A DNA stretch of 64,000 bases from Pyxicephalus adspersus (taxonomy: Eukaryota > Chordata > Amphibia > Anura > Pyxicephalidae), in NCBI RefSeq assembly GCF_032062135.1, contig NC_092868.1, forward strand, positions 50,733,696 through 50,797,695, given 5' to 3'. The notes below the pieces were generated by a model. That model had not been told where the DNA came from. It saw nothing but the letters and a program-made list of their open reading frames with translations, and made no database searches. Every line of letters starts with the position of its first letter. Positions within the stretch are counted from its first letter, which is position 1. Made by a program: the position numbers and the translations under genes. Positions 50,824-61,998 of this stretch are shown one piece after another.

Positions 50824-51786
50824 TTCTTCACATTTGATTCTTTCCGGGTCAACAGCAATCCTCTTTGGCCACTGGACAGCCACTGATTATATAATGCACA
50901 GGAGTAACATTGTCTGTGCATATACAGTGCTGTATATAGAACCAGGTCCCACAGTGCATGGCCATACATTATTTTAATAAAAGCAGTTAGAACAGATGTT
51001 TGTCTCAACATATTATTAGACAGAATGGTGTCAGTTACTGTAAAAAATCTTCACTGTGAGTTAATCACAAACAAAGCAAAAAACTTTATGGAGTCTAGAC
51101 ATTCATTAACTTCTGAAGCAAGCTGTGCTCTGATATGCAAAAAGAAACAACTGCAGAGTTTGTCTTGGTCATTAAAGAGTTACAAGAGGTTGCAGAAAGA
51201 GCTCACTCCCCTAAGATCACCCACAACCTCAGCTGTGTTAAGCAAAAGATTTCTTCTGCAAGTCATGCAAACTGCCCCCCTCCCTGTCCAAGCCTCCATC
51301 TTGCACACAAGCGAGCAGGGAAGCCCGTTTGTATCTAGGAGGCGTCCGTATGTCCAATGTCCTCCACCTTGGGACTACCTGTATAATTAGGATTTTGCCG
51401 TTCTGAGGCTTCAACATAGTTTTATACTTTAAGCCTAAACGATGGGCCACTCTCTGCTTGCTGTGTTTTTTTTCATAAGACAAACTTTATCAATATATGA
51501 TCTATATCACTCCACCAGACGCAGATTGATCTCCAGATGCATTTCTCCTTCCTATTGACTAAGCCCAGTAAAAACATATCAAATAGGACCTGTGTCTGGT
51601 GGATACATGTTGCTCATTTAATGTTAAAATTTATTTTATGAAAAAAAACACATTGAGCCCAGTGCAGCTTGGTTTTTGGACTTTGGAACTTCAGATGGTG
51701 AAAAAAGCCTCCAGGACCCTTGGAGCCGGGGTGAGCCATAGAATAATTGAGAGAGGCCTGTGAGTGATACTATCTTAGTATTTATC
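50824..51786. other. No gene seen
   Basis: A frame of 121 codons (51025-51390, plus) has a Ser/Lys-rich translation and no domain. AG/GT pairs around it are unremarkable. It is not called as a gene. Confidence 0.45.
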
Positions 51787-52222
51787 TATAGTATAATTAC
51801 GTGTTGATCCTGCTAGTAGATCTGTTATATTTCTAGTTCCTGTAACAAAGTGACCTCTCAGTGGACCAGGTAATGAATATGAGCTTGCTGTTTTACTTGC
51901 TGTGTCTCATGTGCACTAATATAAAATTATCTGCCTGCTCACAATCTTCTGTAGAATGCAAATTCTAGTATCAGCTGTTTCTTGTTGTTAAAACAATTGA
52001 CAGTTACCATCATATAGGTCATTTTTGGTTTTGCCAATAGTCCAGCTAAACCTTTTTAAACAGTTACAGCAACACCCAGTAGTGCTATATGGTTTGCCCA
52101 TGTAACTATCACTTATATCTGACAGCTTGGCTTGTTAACGAAAGTGGACAAATAACAGACCTACCGGCAGCATCAATGGGTAATACAACTATATAACAGC
52201 ACGACTGCACCACATATGTATT
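51787..52222 (+). repeat. Dispersed repeat family E, long copy 2
   Basis: The first part (TATAGTATAATTACGTGTTG, ATCCTGCTAGTAG, TATTTCTAG) matches 61669-61725 (TATAGTTTTATAAGCAGTTG, ATCCTACTGGTAA, TATTTCTAC). The second part (CCTTTTTAAACAGTTACAGC at 52051, AGTGCTATATGGTTTGCC, GACTGCACCACATATGTA) matches 40124-40402. It therefore bridges two otherwise separate fragments and shows they belong to one element of at least 430 bases. No open frame. Confidence 0.55.
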
Positions 52223-55200
52223 TTTTCTGTATATTTTTTTCTTTTCATTTTCCACTTCAAGTAATGGACAGTCCTGTGTCTTTTAGACTGTGAGGCCAGA
52301 GAAAATTCAATTTGAGGGATCCTATAATGTGAAATTAATCAGCTTGATGCATGATTTAATCATGCAAGAGTAATGTTATATGCGCTAAATCAATTTTGCA
52401 TAAGGAGATATTGTGTCCCTGAAATGGAGCATGCCTGTTGCGTGTCAGCTCTATTTTCCGATAATACTATCAGCAATGGAACATGTGTGTATTCTGGCTG
52501 AAATATCTGGATTAGTCACTGGGAAGTGTAATGGATAAGGCTTGTTTATACCAATGCAGAGGCTCAATGAAATGTAAATTGTATTGCTCACTTCTTAACA
52601 TGTTATATCCTTCAAAATATATACACTCTGCAGAGTCTGAAAAAGAGACATATGGGTAATTTGTGAAGGAATTTGGTCTCATTCACATGGGTGATTAAAA
52701 GAGCACTTAGTGCAAGTTTTGAATCCTACCAATACTATTCCCCACCACCACCCATGGTTTACAAAGCTCTTACTGAGCTGTGTCCAGCTTTGAATTTCTA
52801 TGCAGGCTGCCCTGGGGAATTCCTCCAACCTTTATGATTGACAAAAACGTAAATCCAATGGTTGAAATGGTGGGCCTGGAAAGTATCTTATGTTATATCG
52901 TTTCTAACACACCCTGTGAGTAGTTTACAGTGTGCAGTGACATCAGAATAAGAAATTTCAGTCCGGAAGAGGATGGAATCCAATTCTGCAGGACTGAAAG
53001 GGTGGCTGGAGGTCAGGTTTAAGGCTGAAAAAAATTAAAAAAATGTTTCTGTGTCTGGCGGTGTGTAAATTTGCGCTACAATGACAGTCATGGGACATGG
53101 TATCTGGACAACCACACACGCAAGGATTGCAAGCTAATTCATCAACGTCAAACGCTAACAATCCTTCCAACCACTGTGTTTTAAGTAACTCATTTCTGCA
53201 TAGAAAGGGCGAGAATTTGTGTTTTTATAACACAGAAGCAATAAAACTTGCGGGATGAACTACTTTTGTGATCAGTATATTAGAATGTTATGCAACAGTT
53301 TTTACTGGTCTTGACATCATTCTTGCTGACTATTTGTGCCTTAATTAAACTGTCAGCTGTTAATTAATTGATTGGGGATGTGATGCTAATAAAGCCAGCT
53401 TGATACAAAGCCCGTATAGCAGAGCCATATTCCAGCTGAATACATTTATTTGAAATGCTTTTTTTCCATTTGGCTGTATTATTTTATATTGTTCATTTCT
53501 AGAAATGCCTTAATTTAATTTTACTGTCTTTAAAGAGGTATATTTCTTGCGTTTCATAACCGGTTAGAGAAACAATCTTTGTTTCATCTGGAAGAAGGGA
53601 GCATATTATTCTCGTTTTTAAATATTGCTAGTATTTTATTTAAGTAAAAAAATAACCCTGTGATGCCAGATCATCAGGGCTGGTGGCCTAATTTATAGAG
53701 TTGTAATCCGATGATGGATAGATATTTGATGCCACTAGATTTTTTAACAGTTTTTAATGAAATACAAAACTAGATTGACACCCAATCTTTAAAATCTCAA
53801 AGAAGCTTTTGCATGTCAAATGTTGCATATAAATATTTATATAGCCTTTATTAAAAAATAAAATTTACTTGAAGGTCCCTCTTACTGAAGTTTCACTTTT
53901 GAAAAAATGGCGGGAAAATGCCAGGCTACCCAGCAATCTCGGTTTGTAATTTGTTACTACATACTATGATGATTGCCAGTCTTGAAAGATAGAAGAGTCA
54001 TAGATTACCCATATAGGCAGTGATGACAGCTTGGAGTGATGACTATGACTAGATCTTTGTTCTTGGTGGCCTCTAACTGGTGCCTTTGAAGAAATGGAAG
54101 CCCTATAATTCATTGAGTCTTATCTCAGTCTGGATTTACTTCAAAAAAGATAAATTATATTGAATAGGGATGTCCATCAACTAGGTTTTATGTTTTGCCA
54201 CCCAAGGTAAATACTTGTTGACCCACTGCTGGGTTATGACCATCATTGTTCCAAAGCCACCACTTTTAGTGCACCTAACAATATTAGGCAGGACCTCCAA
54301 CAACTACCTATAACTTTATTTTTAATTTTATACCCGCTGTGGATTTATTTTGTTTATATCAATAAACTTGTTCAAAATAACCTCTATGTCCTAAGTAAAA
54401 TTTTCCTTCAGTATTCCGTCTGTATCCTTGGCCTCGACCTAAGACATCAAACATTCCAAGTGTGCAGTCTTCAACTGTGTAGATACAAAATTGCTTCAGG
54501 TCTCTGTCATAATGCTTAGCATTATAGCTAAGTCTATGATACATATTCATTTATTGATAGTGAATCCAGATGTCCCCTTTCATAAATCTTTAAATTGCTC
54601 CATCGTATATCTTATAATAACAATACAGTCATCCCATGTGCAATGAATTTGCATTTTATTGTTGTTGGGAGTTTTTTTTAATACGTCTGTAGCCATGAAT
54701 GATGCTTATTACTTTGTACTAAGTCTACTAGTATGAAAGTCGACAGTAGCATGAAGTGAGAAAGCTTATTAAAAAAGTTTATTTATAAAGGTGGATGTTT
54801 TTTATAATGCAACACTGTGGAAGCTTTATGTGGGTAAATGTTCATTTTCTCATCAGCTTCTGATAGATTTAGAAAGTTATAATGTTAACATGTAATGAAG
54901 AAAAATAGATTAGACATATAAATAGTTCTGTGTCAGGTCATATAGGTTGCATTTATCCAGTAGAGTGAGTTACTAGTTACATAGTATTACATATAATAAA
55001 TAAAGAGAAGAAAGAACAATAATATAATAATAACAATAATAAAATATAACATCATACAACACTGAAATGAATGTCTTAAGGTAGAGTACAGTAACTAAGA
55101 AATAGAAATTCCTCCCCATTGTTTCATCATGTGGGGGTTGTTATAGTTTGGCTAAGTACTAAACAGTTTTATAATCTGTTTTCAACAGAGTAAGCAGCTT

Positions 55201-56220
55201 AGACCCCATTACCAGTTTTTTGGCTAACGGGAGTTTTTTAATTATCGATCTCGGCAAATTTCCCAACACGTTTTCACTTTTGGCTTCTTCAGGGGTGTCT
55301 CTGAGACAGTGATGATAAAGTTGATAAGACAGGTCATGTGGTTGAGGGTAGGGTAATCCTGCAGGTCCACCTTTTAACAATTTGCATAGAAACTGCTCAG
55401 GTTTCTTTAAGGGGAGTTAGCTGGCTTGCATGTCTAAGGAAGACAGCAGAGGGCCCATTATTGATCAGAAAAACTCTCTTCTTTTTATCTTTATTCAATA
55501 TAGTTAGGTAGTTAGTGTTTGATTCCTCCTACCTTTCTTTACCCTTCCAAAGTGGCCTATGTTGAGCGGTAAAACAAGGATCCTCATTGGATCTCACTCA
55601 TATAATCAAATCTGGTCAGCAAATGAGGGTGACATGTAGTCTCTTCTCTAGGATGGAGATCCTGCTGGCCATCCTGGGGATAAAACCAACAGTGGGCAGA
55701 ATGCAATAAGCCCCTTACAAATCATGAATAAAGGATAAAAGTATAATTTCTCTCCCATTTCAGAACAGAATGTTATTTGTTTTCCTAATCTTTTGAATAA
55801 ACTAGCAAAAACACTGTAGGGAGGGGATGTAGAGACAAATCTCCGTTTAGACATTTGTTAACAAAATATATGCCCCTAATAAAAGATTTCACCTCTGTTC
55901 CTGTTCTGGGGACAACTATTATAACATGAATTATTCAATAATTTTTGCCTTCAGTGGGCAAAAAAGTTTGATCATACATAAACTTTCATTTGGAAACTTA
56001 TTGTTGCATGGTAAAAGCTGCCAGCCATAATGCAGATACAAATCTATATAGCTTGTCTTTGCAGCTGCACATCGACACTTCACAAACTCTTAGCACTCTC
56101 CTAAAACCACATTATCAATTTCCCTTAAATTCTGTGTAATTTTAAGCCATCTTTCAAAATTCTTCCCATACTCTGACAACCTATTAAAGCCTGCTGCTAG
56201 TAATTACAGCGACGACCCTC
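52223..56220. other. No gene seen; candidate regulatory stretch at 53330-53660
   Basis: Frames up to 73 codons without domains. 54990-55060 is A-rich simple sequence (AATAAT). 56030-56220 is complex but unassigned. The 53330-53660 stretch is listed separately. Confidence 0.4.
53330..53660. promoter_or_regulatory. Candidate conserved non-coding element
   Basis: Within about 30 bases the sequence has TTAATTAA, CTGTCAGCTGTTAATTAATT and GATTGG. These are homeodomain cores (TAATTA), an E-box (CAGCTG) and a MEIS/TGIF-like TGTCA. Further along come CATTTATTTGAAATGC, TTCATTTCTAGAAATGCC and AACAATCTTTGTTTCATC (SOX/TCF-like). It is free of the dispersed repeats seen elsewhere. Dense homeodomain-type words are typical of developmental enhancers in vertebrates. 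Conservation is assumed, not shown. Confidence 0.3.
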
Positions 56221-56560
56221 TTTAACACTGTCACATTGTTACACTTGCAAAGTTGCTGCTAAACGCCAATTAAATTCTTTTCCCCCCACTACCAGATCTG
56301 ACAGTTCCCCTTCCCGAAATGGGGTAACACCGTCAACTAATGAAGAGTAAACAGACAAAAGCATCCTTGTCTCCTCCACCGCAGCCTTGTCAAAATACTC
56401 TTTCTGTTTAATTGAGGCCCGCTCCTTTGTTATAAACAAAGTTTTGTTTGTTGTTAGAAGAAAGCGCAAGATTCCCGGCCGATTTATTTGCAGCGTAAAC
56501 ATATCGGCTGAAAGTCATTAATATGACATTCACATAGTCATAACGCAGCCTTTAACGCAC
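56221..56560. promoter_or_regulatory. Candidate conserved non-coding element with SOX-type palindrome
   Basis: Contains a perfect inverted repeat CTTTGTT-ATA-AACAAAG (56425-56441), two SOX/TCF-type half-sites. A forkhead-like TTGTTTGTTG follows and ACATATCGGCTGAAAG lies further down. CpG-bearing blocks (CACCGTCAACTAATG, CCCGGCCGATTTATTTGC, AACGCAGCC) lie on both sides. No dispersed repeat is seen. The 87-codon minus frame (56239-56502) has no recognised domain. An enhancer role is inferred. Confidence 0.35.
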
Positions 56561-57320
56561 AGAGATTTGGCACTACCAGAATGCCCATAGGACATTAACT
56601 AGGAGTCTTAAAAAGAAAACTATTGGAAACAAGATATTTTTACCTCTCGTTGGGGAGTAATATAATTGCGTTTTGTGGCTAGACCAGATGCTGGGGACAG
56701 CTGGTAGAAAAGATTTTTTTTCCCCTCTCTCTCCCAGCTTTTGTACTATACGACGGAACACCATATAGAAACCCTCACTATTTAAAGACAATGGCTGATG
56801 CTTAATCTTACGCTTGATGAACTGGCGCTTTTGTGTGTGTGTGTTATATTCAAGATTTGTTTAGACTGCAAACATATTTATGACATAAACTCCTGAGAAT
56901 AAACAACACATGCTCGCCGTTTAATTTGAAGCTGTGAAAAAAAAAAAAAAGCAAAGACGTCTTCTGACGACCTTTTCACGTACTTAATTTAAACCAAATA
57001 TTTGGAAGGAGAAAATTGGCAGGCTGGGATAACTGGCAGTGTCTCTAAATCTTCTATTTTTTTTTTTTTAATAATTCCCGCATGCAGTGAAACACTTTTG
57101 GAAGTGTAAGCACTTTATACAACTGTTATAATAGGATTCACTGTGGACATATGGATATATAGAAAGTGTGAATTCTATGTTGGGTGGGTTTTCAGAAACA
57201 GAATAGGAAAAATATGTTATATGTTTTGTGATTGATTTATCAATATATTTTTCCTAGTTTGTAATACTGCTCTTCAAGATGAAAAAAAAGAAAAAAACAT
57301 CTAAATTCATTTTTTAATAA
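56561..57320. other. No gene seen; A/T tracts
   Basis: Homopolymer tracts at about 56937-56950 (A) and 57058-57069 (T), plus complex sequence at 56560-57050 that may extend the candidate element upstream. No gene. Confidence 0.4.
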
Positions 57321-57822
57321 TTGCCACATGATGCTTCAGTCTTTTCCATCCAGTTTTTGTAGGAGGAGGGGGTCACTGGACAGCATCCAAGTCATGCAGG
57401 CAGTGGATACCCGAATAGGGACCCATATAAAAAAAAAAAAGGCATTGTGTGCCAGCAGCTTTGATCTGAAACTAGTAAAAAAGTTTGCAAACAGGCAAGT
57501 TGTGCTTACCTGTCTATTCAAAATTTTTTAAAGTTCACTCACCTTTCCCCATTCGTAAATTCCCTTTTTACGTATGGCCATGCAATGCTTCTCCCTTGAG
57601 TCTTTTCTATCCAGTGTTTGCAGGAGGAGGGGGTTACTGGACAGCAGTAAAGTCATGAAAGTCATGCAGGCAGTGGCATAAACATCTGAACATGGACCCC
57701 GTCTGAAAAAAAAAAGGTTTCGGGGTGGAGCTTCATGTGCCAAGAACTTTAAATTGGAACTAGTAAAAAAAAGTTTGCAAACGGGCAAGTTGTACTTACC
57801 TGCCTGTTCACTCACCCCTTCT
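57321..57822. repeat. Diverged direct duplication of about 250-260 bases
   Basis: Copy 1 (about 57321-57550) and copy 2 (about 57577-57822) share, in order, CTTTTCCATCCAG, AGGAGGAGGGGGTCACTGG, ACAGCA, GTCATGCAGGCAGTGG, a poly-A tract, GAAACTAGTAAAAAAGTTTG, CAAACAGGCAAG and CTTACCTGTC. Each copy ends with a short inverted repeat (ACAGGCAAG, then CTTACCTGT) resembling the arms of hairpin family C, which follows at 57876. Only two copies are present. Confidence 0.8.
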
Positions 57823-57875
57823 TGTCCATAGTGGTTGCTGGGATCATCACCTAGTACCTCATACACAAGGATCAC

Positions 57876-57952
57876 AAACAGGCAGGTAAGTTTGCTTTAT
57901 TGCTGAAACTGCATTGCTTTTCCCTTCTGCAAATAAAAAAACTGCCTGCTCA
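57876..57952. repeat. Hairpin repeat family C, copy 3
   Basis: The left arm is ACAGGCAGGTAAGTTTGC and the right arm is ATAAAAAAACTGCCTGCTCA, approximate reverse complements around a loop containing TTTTCCCTTCTGC. The preceding duplication carries the same arm words, so the whole of 57321-57952 may be one composite element. Confidence 0.6.
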
Positions 57953-58579
57953 CAATTTTTTTTAATCAAAATGTCCATTTGAAGTAATAAAAAAAAATGT
58001 AGATTTTAGGGTTTTTGGGTAATAAAGTCAATCACTCAAACCTTTCTGCAATAACTGATAGCTAATATGGTACACAACTAATGCCATGTGCACAGAAAAA
58101 ACTTTTTTTGTTGTTTTGGACTTGGTATACAAAATTTAAAACTCTTGATTTTTTGTTGACATTTGTATCCCATTGCAAATGTATGAGAAACATATTTTCA
58201 TATTAAATGTATAAGCAAAGTATATAATTATATTGTTCTCAACATACACGGGGAAGATGCATTAAATTTATTTTCTTTTTAAGACATTTGGTTCATCACA
58301 AAATAGGACCAGTCCAGGTCTGAGCACTTTTGGATAGCCTATCAATGACATTTGTACACAAACACAGAGATTGAGGGCACTTGTTGAATAATCATCTTTC
58401 GAGCTGTAGTGTAAGTATTAATTTTGCTGATTGCAAGTCCTAAGCACCATTCTGATGCCATTCAGTGATGTTGTAAAAATAAGCAGTTGAGACAATCGAA
58501 CAATCACTGTACACATCAGTTGTTAAAACACGAGATGTGCTATTGAACAGCGCTTTGTACATAACCATGGGAGCCCATT
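57953..58579. other. No gene seen
   Basis: AT-rich sequence before a Tc1 scrap. Confidence 0.5.
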
Positions 58580-58680
58580 CCAAAGCCCATTTTGCAGCCA
58601 TGGCAGCATCTACTCTTCTGGAAAGGCTCCATAAAATTTTGGAGCATGTCTCTGGAAATTTGCACCTACTTAACCAAAAA
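58580..58680 (-). pseudogene. Tc1-type transposase relic, C-terminal scrap
   Basis: TCTACTCTTCTGGAAAGGCT, CATAAAATTTTGGAGCATG and TCTCTGGAAATTTGC match the block at 35369-35406 (CTCCACTCTTCTGGGAAGGC, GACTTTGAGGTGTGTG) that runs out of the C-terminal end of the Tc1 pseudogene. Only about 100 bases remain, on the same strand, and no catalytic block is left. Confidence 0.55.
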
Positions 58681-60313
58681 AATCCAAACTTTTGTTAGGT
58701 TAGGTGCTGGTTTGCAAAGTAATCGATCCCCTTTAAGCAGTACTTGTCGTTTGTCAGGAGCTGTGAACACATACAAGAAAAATATGCAGGTTGAAAAAGG
58801 TTTTTTTTACCCCTAAGAGAGCCAAAGGTGGGAATTGAGGGGTGCTTATAAAACAAAAACCACCTTTACAGAAAGACAAGGATCTTCCAGTCTATGGCTA
58901 ATATAACTACTTAAAAAACACTTAGGGGTCTAAATATAAATGGATTTTTTAACAAAGATTCACCAAATTTTATTCAGAATATTTTCACAGAATTAAATTA
59001 TAGTTTAATGAGAAAATATGTGAAACAACTTTTACTTTTGTACATTACAACACACATTGAACCAATGTGAAAAATGTATACATTTTGGGTAAACTTTGAG
59101 ACTAAATAGACCCCTTAGACTCTTATTAGAGTTCTTTTTTTTGTCTGTAGCATAATTTTTCTTTAACACATTCTTGCTAAACTTATTTTTTATGCATTTT
59201 CATGTAGGTGGCTGTATAGCTTCTTCCATCTTAAATATTCATTGAACGGTAAAGGTCAGATTCTTGTGGGTTAGATGGGTGTTAAATCCAGCGTCAAAGA
59301 TACCCTCTTCATCAGAGTGATTCCCTATTTCTCGTACATTTCTATGCATAACTGTCTTCTTCATCACTGTTATTCCTGTATAAGGGCCCCTTCAAGAGCT
59401 CCTTCTATCACACTTCCCCGCCGCTCATCCTGACAAGCCTGAACTACGGCAATCTTTTAGCCCCTGCCGCCGAAGCTGCTCACTGCGACTCTCTGGATGA
59501 TCTGTCACTCTGCAAACAAAAAAAAAAACATCTAAACCGTTTTATTATTTTATTATACAACACTGCCGTCTTCCCATTACATCAAATCTGATGGTCCCTA
59601 CTATATTTTCAAGTGCATTCTTAGACTAAGTAATAATATATCCACCTGAAATTCAATTAACGTTGGGTACCATGAATATGTCTTGTCTGTACTCTGTTGG
59701 TTTTTCTCTTCACAAACCAAGTGTAATCTGATTATATTCTGCCTTTCCTGGTTCCTTTTTTACCTCCCTCATCAATATGCTAATTCAATTTTAAATAAAA
59801 TCATTTTTAGAATACCCAGTTGTGGTATTTGAATGTGGCGAATGCTTCCTATTCACTACAATGGTCACTGCGAACAGCGGTTTTAAAAAGTCACCATGGC
59901 AAAAGTGGCGATCGGGGAAGTTGAACTCAATTGTGGTCTACGGTGTTTATCAGTAACAAATCAATGAGCGCTATTTGTTAAGTATAAACATGACGTAGTA
60001 GTAAAAGTATTGGTAAACAGTAGCAAATGAACTGGCAATCATGCATAAATGTGGCGGTCATATGAGTGATGGGACATTGGCTATAATGCTGTTACCTCTA
60101 AGAAAATAGATGCACCTTGATGGCATTCATGTTGATTTTTAAAAACTTTTCAAAAGGCCCTTTAGTAGCAGTATGGCTTTGACTCACTTGATTGAAAAGC
60201 AAGGGCATGAAAGTGAAAGGTTTTAGGACAATCTCTTACCAGTTTTCCAGATCAGAACATCCAAGTGATACAGTACTACTGACCATACGTGTGGTAACCT
60301 GGTTGTTCTAAAC
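58681..60313. other. No gene seen; CpG-bearing block at 59395-59510
   Basis: 59395-59510 has several CpGs (CCCCGCCGCTCATCC, CCCCTGCCGCCGAAGC, CACTGCGACTC) and is not one of the repeat families here. It could be a non-coding conserved element. The rest is AT-rich, with a frame of 74 codons at 58592-58816 that overlaps the Tc1 scrap. Confidence 0.4.
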
Positions 60314-60570
60314 CAGTATTTCTCAATCAGGGTTCCGCCAGAGGTTGCTAGGGGTTCCTTGAGCAATTAACTATTTGTGCCTCTCAGGTTAGATACAACT
60401 GACACCGAAGATCAAAACGAATGGAAATCTTTCCACTGGCTAACATTTATTCCACTCATCACCAGACTAAAGTACTATGAACTGTGCATATTATAAATAT
60501 TGCCAGGGGGTTCTGAAGACATAAAAGTTATTTAAAAGTTTCCCCAATGTTAAAAGGTTGAGAAAGGTTG
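60314..60570. mobile_element. hAT-type MITE, copy 2
   Basis: The left end is CAGTATTTCTCAATCAGGGT and the right end GGTTGAGAAAGGTTG, the reverse complement of a CAACCTTTCTCAACC end. Internal blocks GAGGTTGCTAGGGGTTCCTT, AACTGACACC, CCACTGGCTAAC and TACTATGAACTGTG match the copy at 4180. The 8-base flanks (TTCTAAAC and CTCTTAAT) agree at only 5 positions, so the duplication is degraded. Confidence 0.75.
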
Positions 60571-61998
60571 CTCTTAATCATAAAACAATAGAAACAATAG
60601 GGCTATTTTACAGTGGGCCATTTAGCTCTATAGGGGTCTTTTTTTCCAATTAATGGAAAATGTGCTACACCTTTGGCAAGAATTATGCTTAGGGTGATCT
60701 AAAGTCATTTACACTCCATATTTAGTTATAATGGTGCCAGGTGGGCTGATTAACTATCCCATGGCTGCATATGTCTTGGTTACACCAATAGTGAGGTTAC
60801 AATGTGGTAACTACAACCTACTTCCTGGGGGCTTTGGGCTTTTTTGCCTTTCCTTCAATTATATTCTTCAGAGAGAAAAAAAAAGCCAACAGGTAAAGTG
60901 GGAGTCATTAATTATGGGCATAGGAAGTGCGCAGACCAGAGGACTTATACATAGGTCCCTATACATAGATATAAAAAGGTCTTTAGCATCTACCAAACAA
61001 TAAAAATTCATTGTTCGGTGGTTTGTGCCATCAAATAAATATAAAGATGCAGCATTTACTTGGATTCCACCACTGAACTCAGTAGACCTCCCCCCCAAGG
61101 CACCGAGCCGCCTCTCTCCCTCACTGTACACAGGCCAAGCTCACGGTACTCCTTTTTATACGTCGCTTTGATTTCATCTTGCGCTCTTTATTCAGACGTC
61201 ACTTCGCCTGATCATATTAAGCTGTCGTTCATTTCTAAATATAAAAATGTAGGCCCTCACCGGCATCTTATCTTGGTCAGTTTTCAAGTAGGAGATTTAA
61301 TCAAGTTCATCTCACCTCTGCCTTTTATCTCTGAGGAATGGAACAGTAAACAAGGATTTCTGCCTCTGAAGATTAGAAATAAAAAAAAAAAATATTCCCG
61401 AAGAGCAGCAGCGATGATGTACAGCTTTGCTCTGTGACTCGAATCCTAACTAGGCCATCAGAATCTACACAAGAGCAATGTGCTAACTAATGGGAATCCA
61501 GACAATGTTTACAATCATTTCTGGTATGTGGGTATGTAATATAAAAATAGTCTCTGGAGGTTACGGCGGGTTAGCGTGGAACTATGGGTAAATCAAAACT
61601 TAAACATATATGATGCAGGCTGTCAGTAGCATTAACAAAGCAGTTTTGTTTTTCTACATCCCCCCCATAATATAGTTTTATAAGCAGTTGATCCTACTGG
61701 TAAAGCTGGTATATTTCTACTTACCTTAATGGGGCGACAACCCTGTTTGTTCTGCAATGAAATTGAATAAGTTGTCACCTTGTGAAAAAGGTAGTCCTAG
61801 GCTGAGAGTTTTAAAACCTGGTCATCGGATTTAAACAGCCCTACCACACAGCACAGGTATGTTTGGCAAGACCTGAATTTTAACTTCTGTAGTTAGGTAA
61901 CACTAAGAGCCCTTGTCCCTCCTCCAGCCAGTTACTAGACAGTGAAAGGAGATTTTTCATAATGAGCCTATTAACTACTGTATGTACACCATTGAGAC
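60571..61998. other. No gene seen; complex stretch at 61040-61450
   Basis: The frame at 61060-61437 (125 codons, plus) has no recognised domain and overlaps an 87-codon minus frame. The stretch is complex and has a few CpGs, so it is a candidate non-coding element. 61669-61725 matches part of repeat family E, and 61937-61952 (AGACAGTGAAAGGAGA) is a family D piece. Confidence 0.4.
61669..61725 (+). repeat. Dispersed repeat family E, fragment 3
   Basis: TATAGTTTTATAAGCAGTTG, ATCCTACTGGTAA and GGTATATTTCTAC correspond to 51787-51843 of the long copy. The downstream half found at 40124 and 52051 is missing here. Confidence 0.45.

Noticed and set aside
51025..51390. 121-codon plus frame considered as a coding exon
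   Set aside because: No domain or splice signal, and its two reading frames overlap with equal length.
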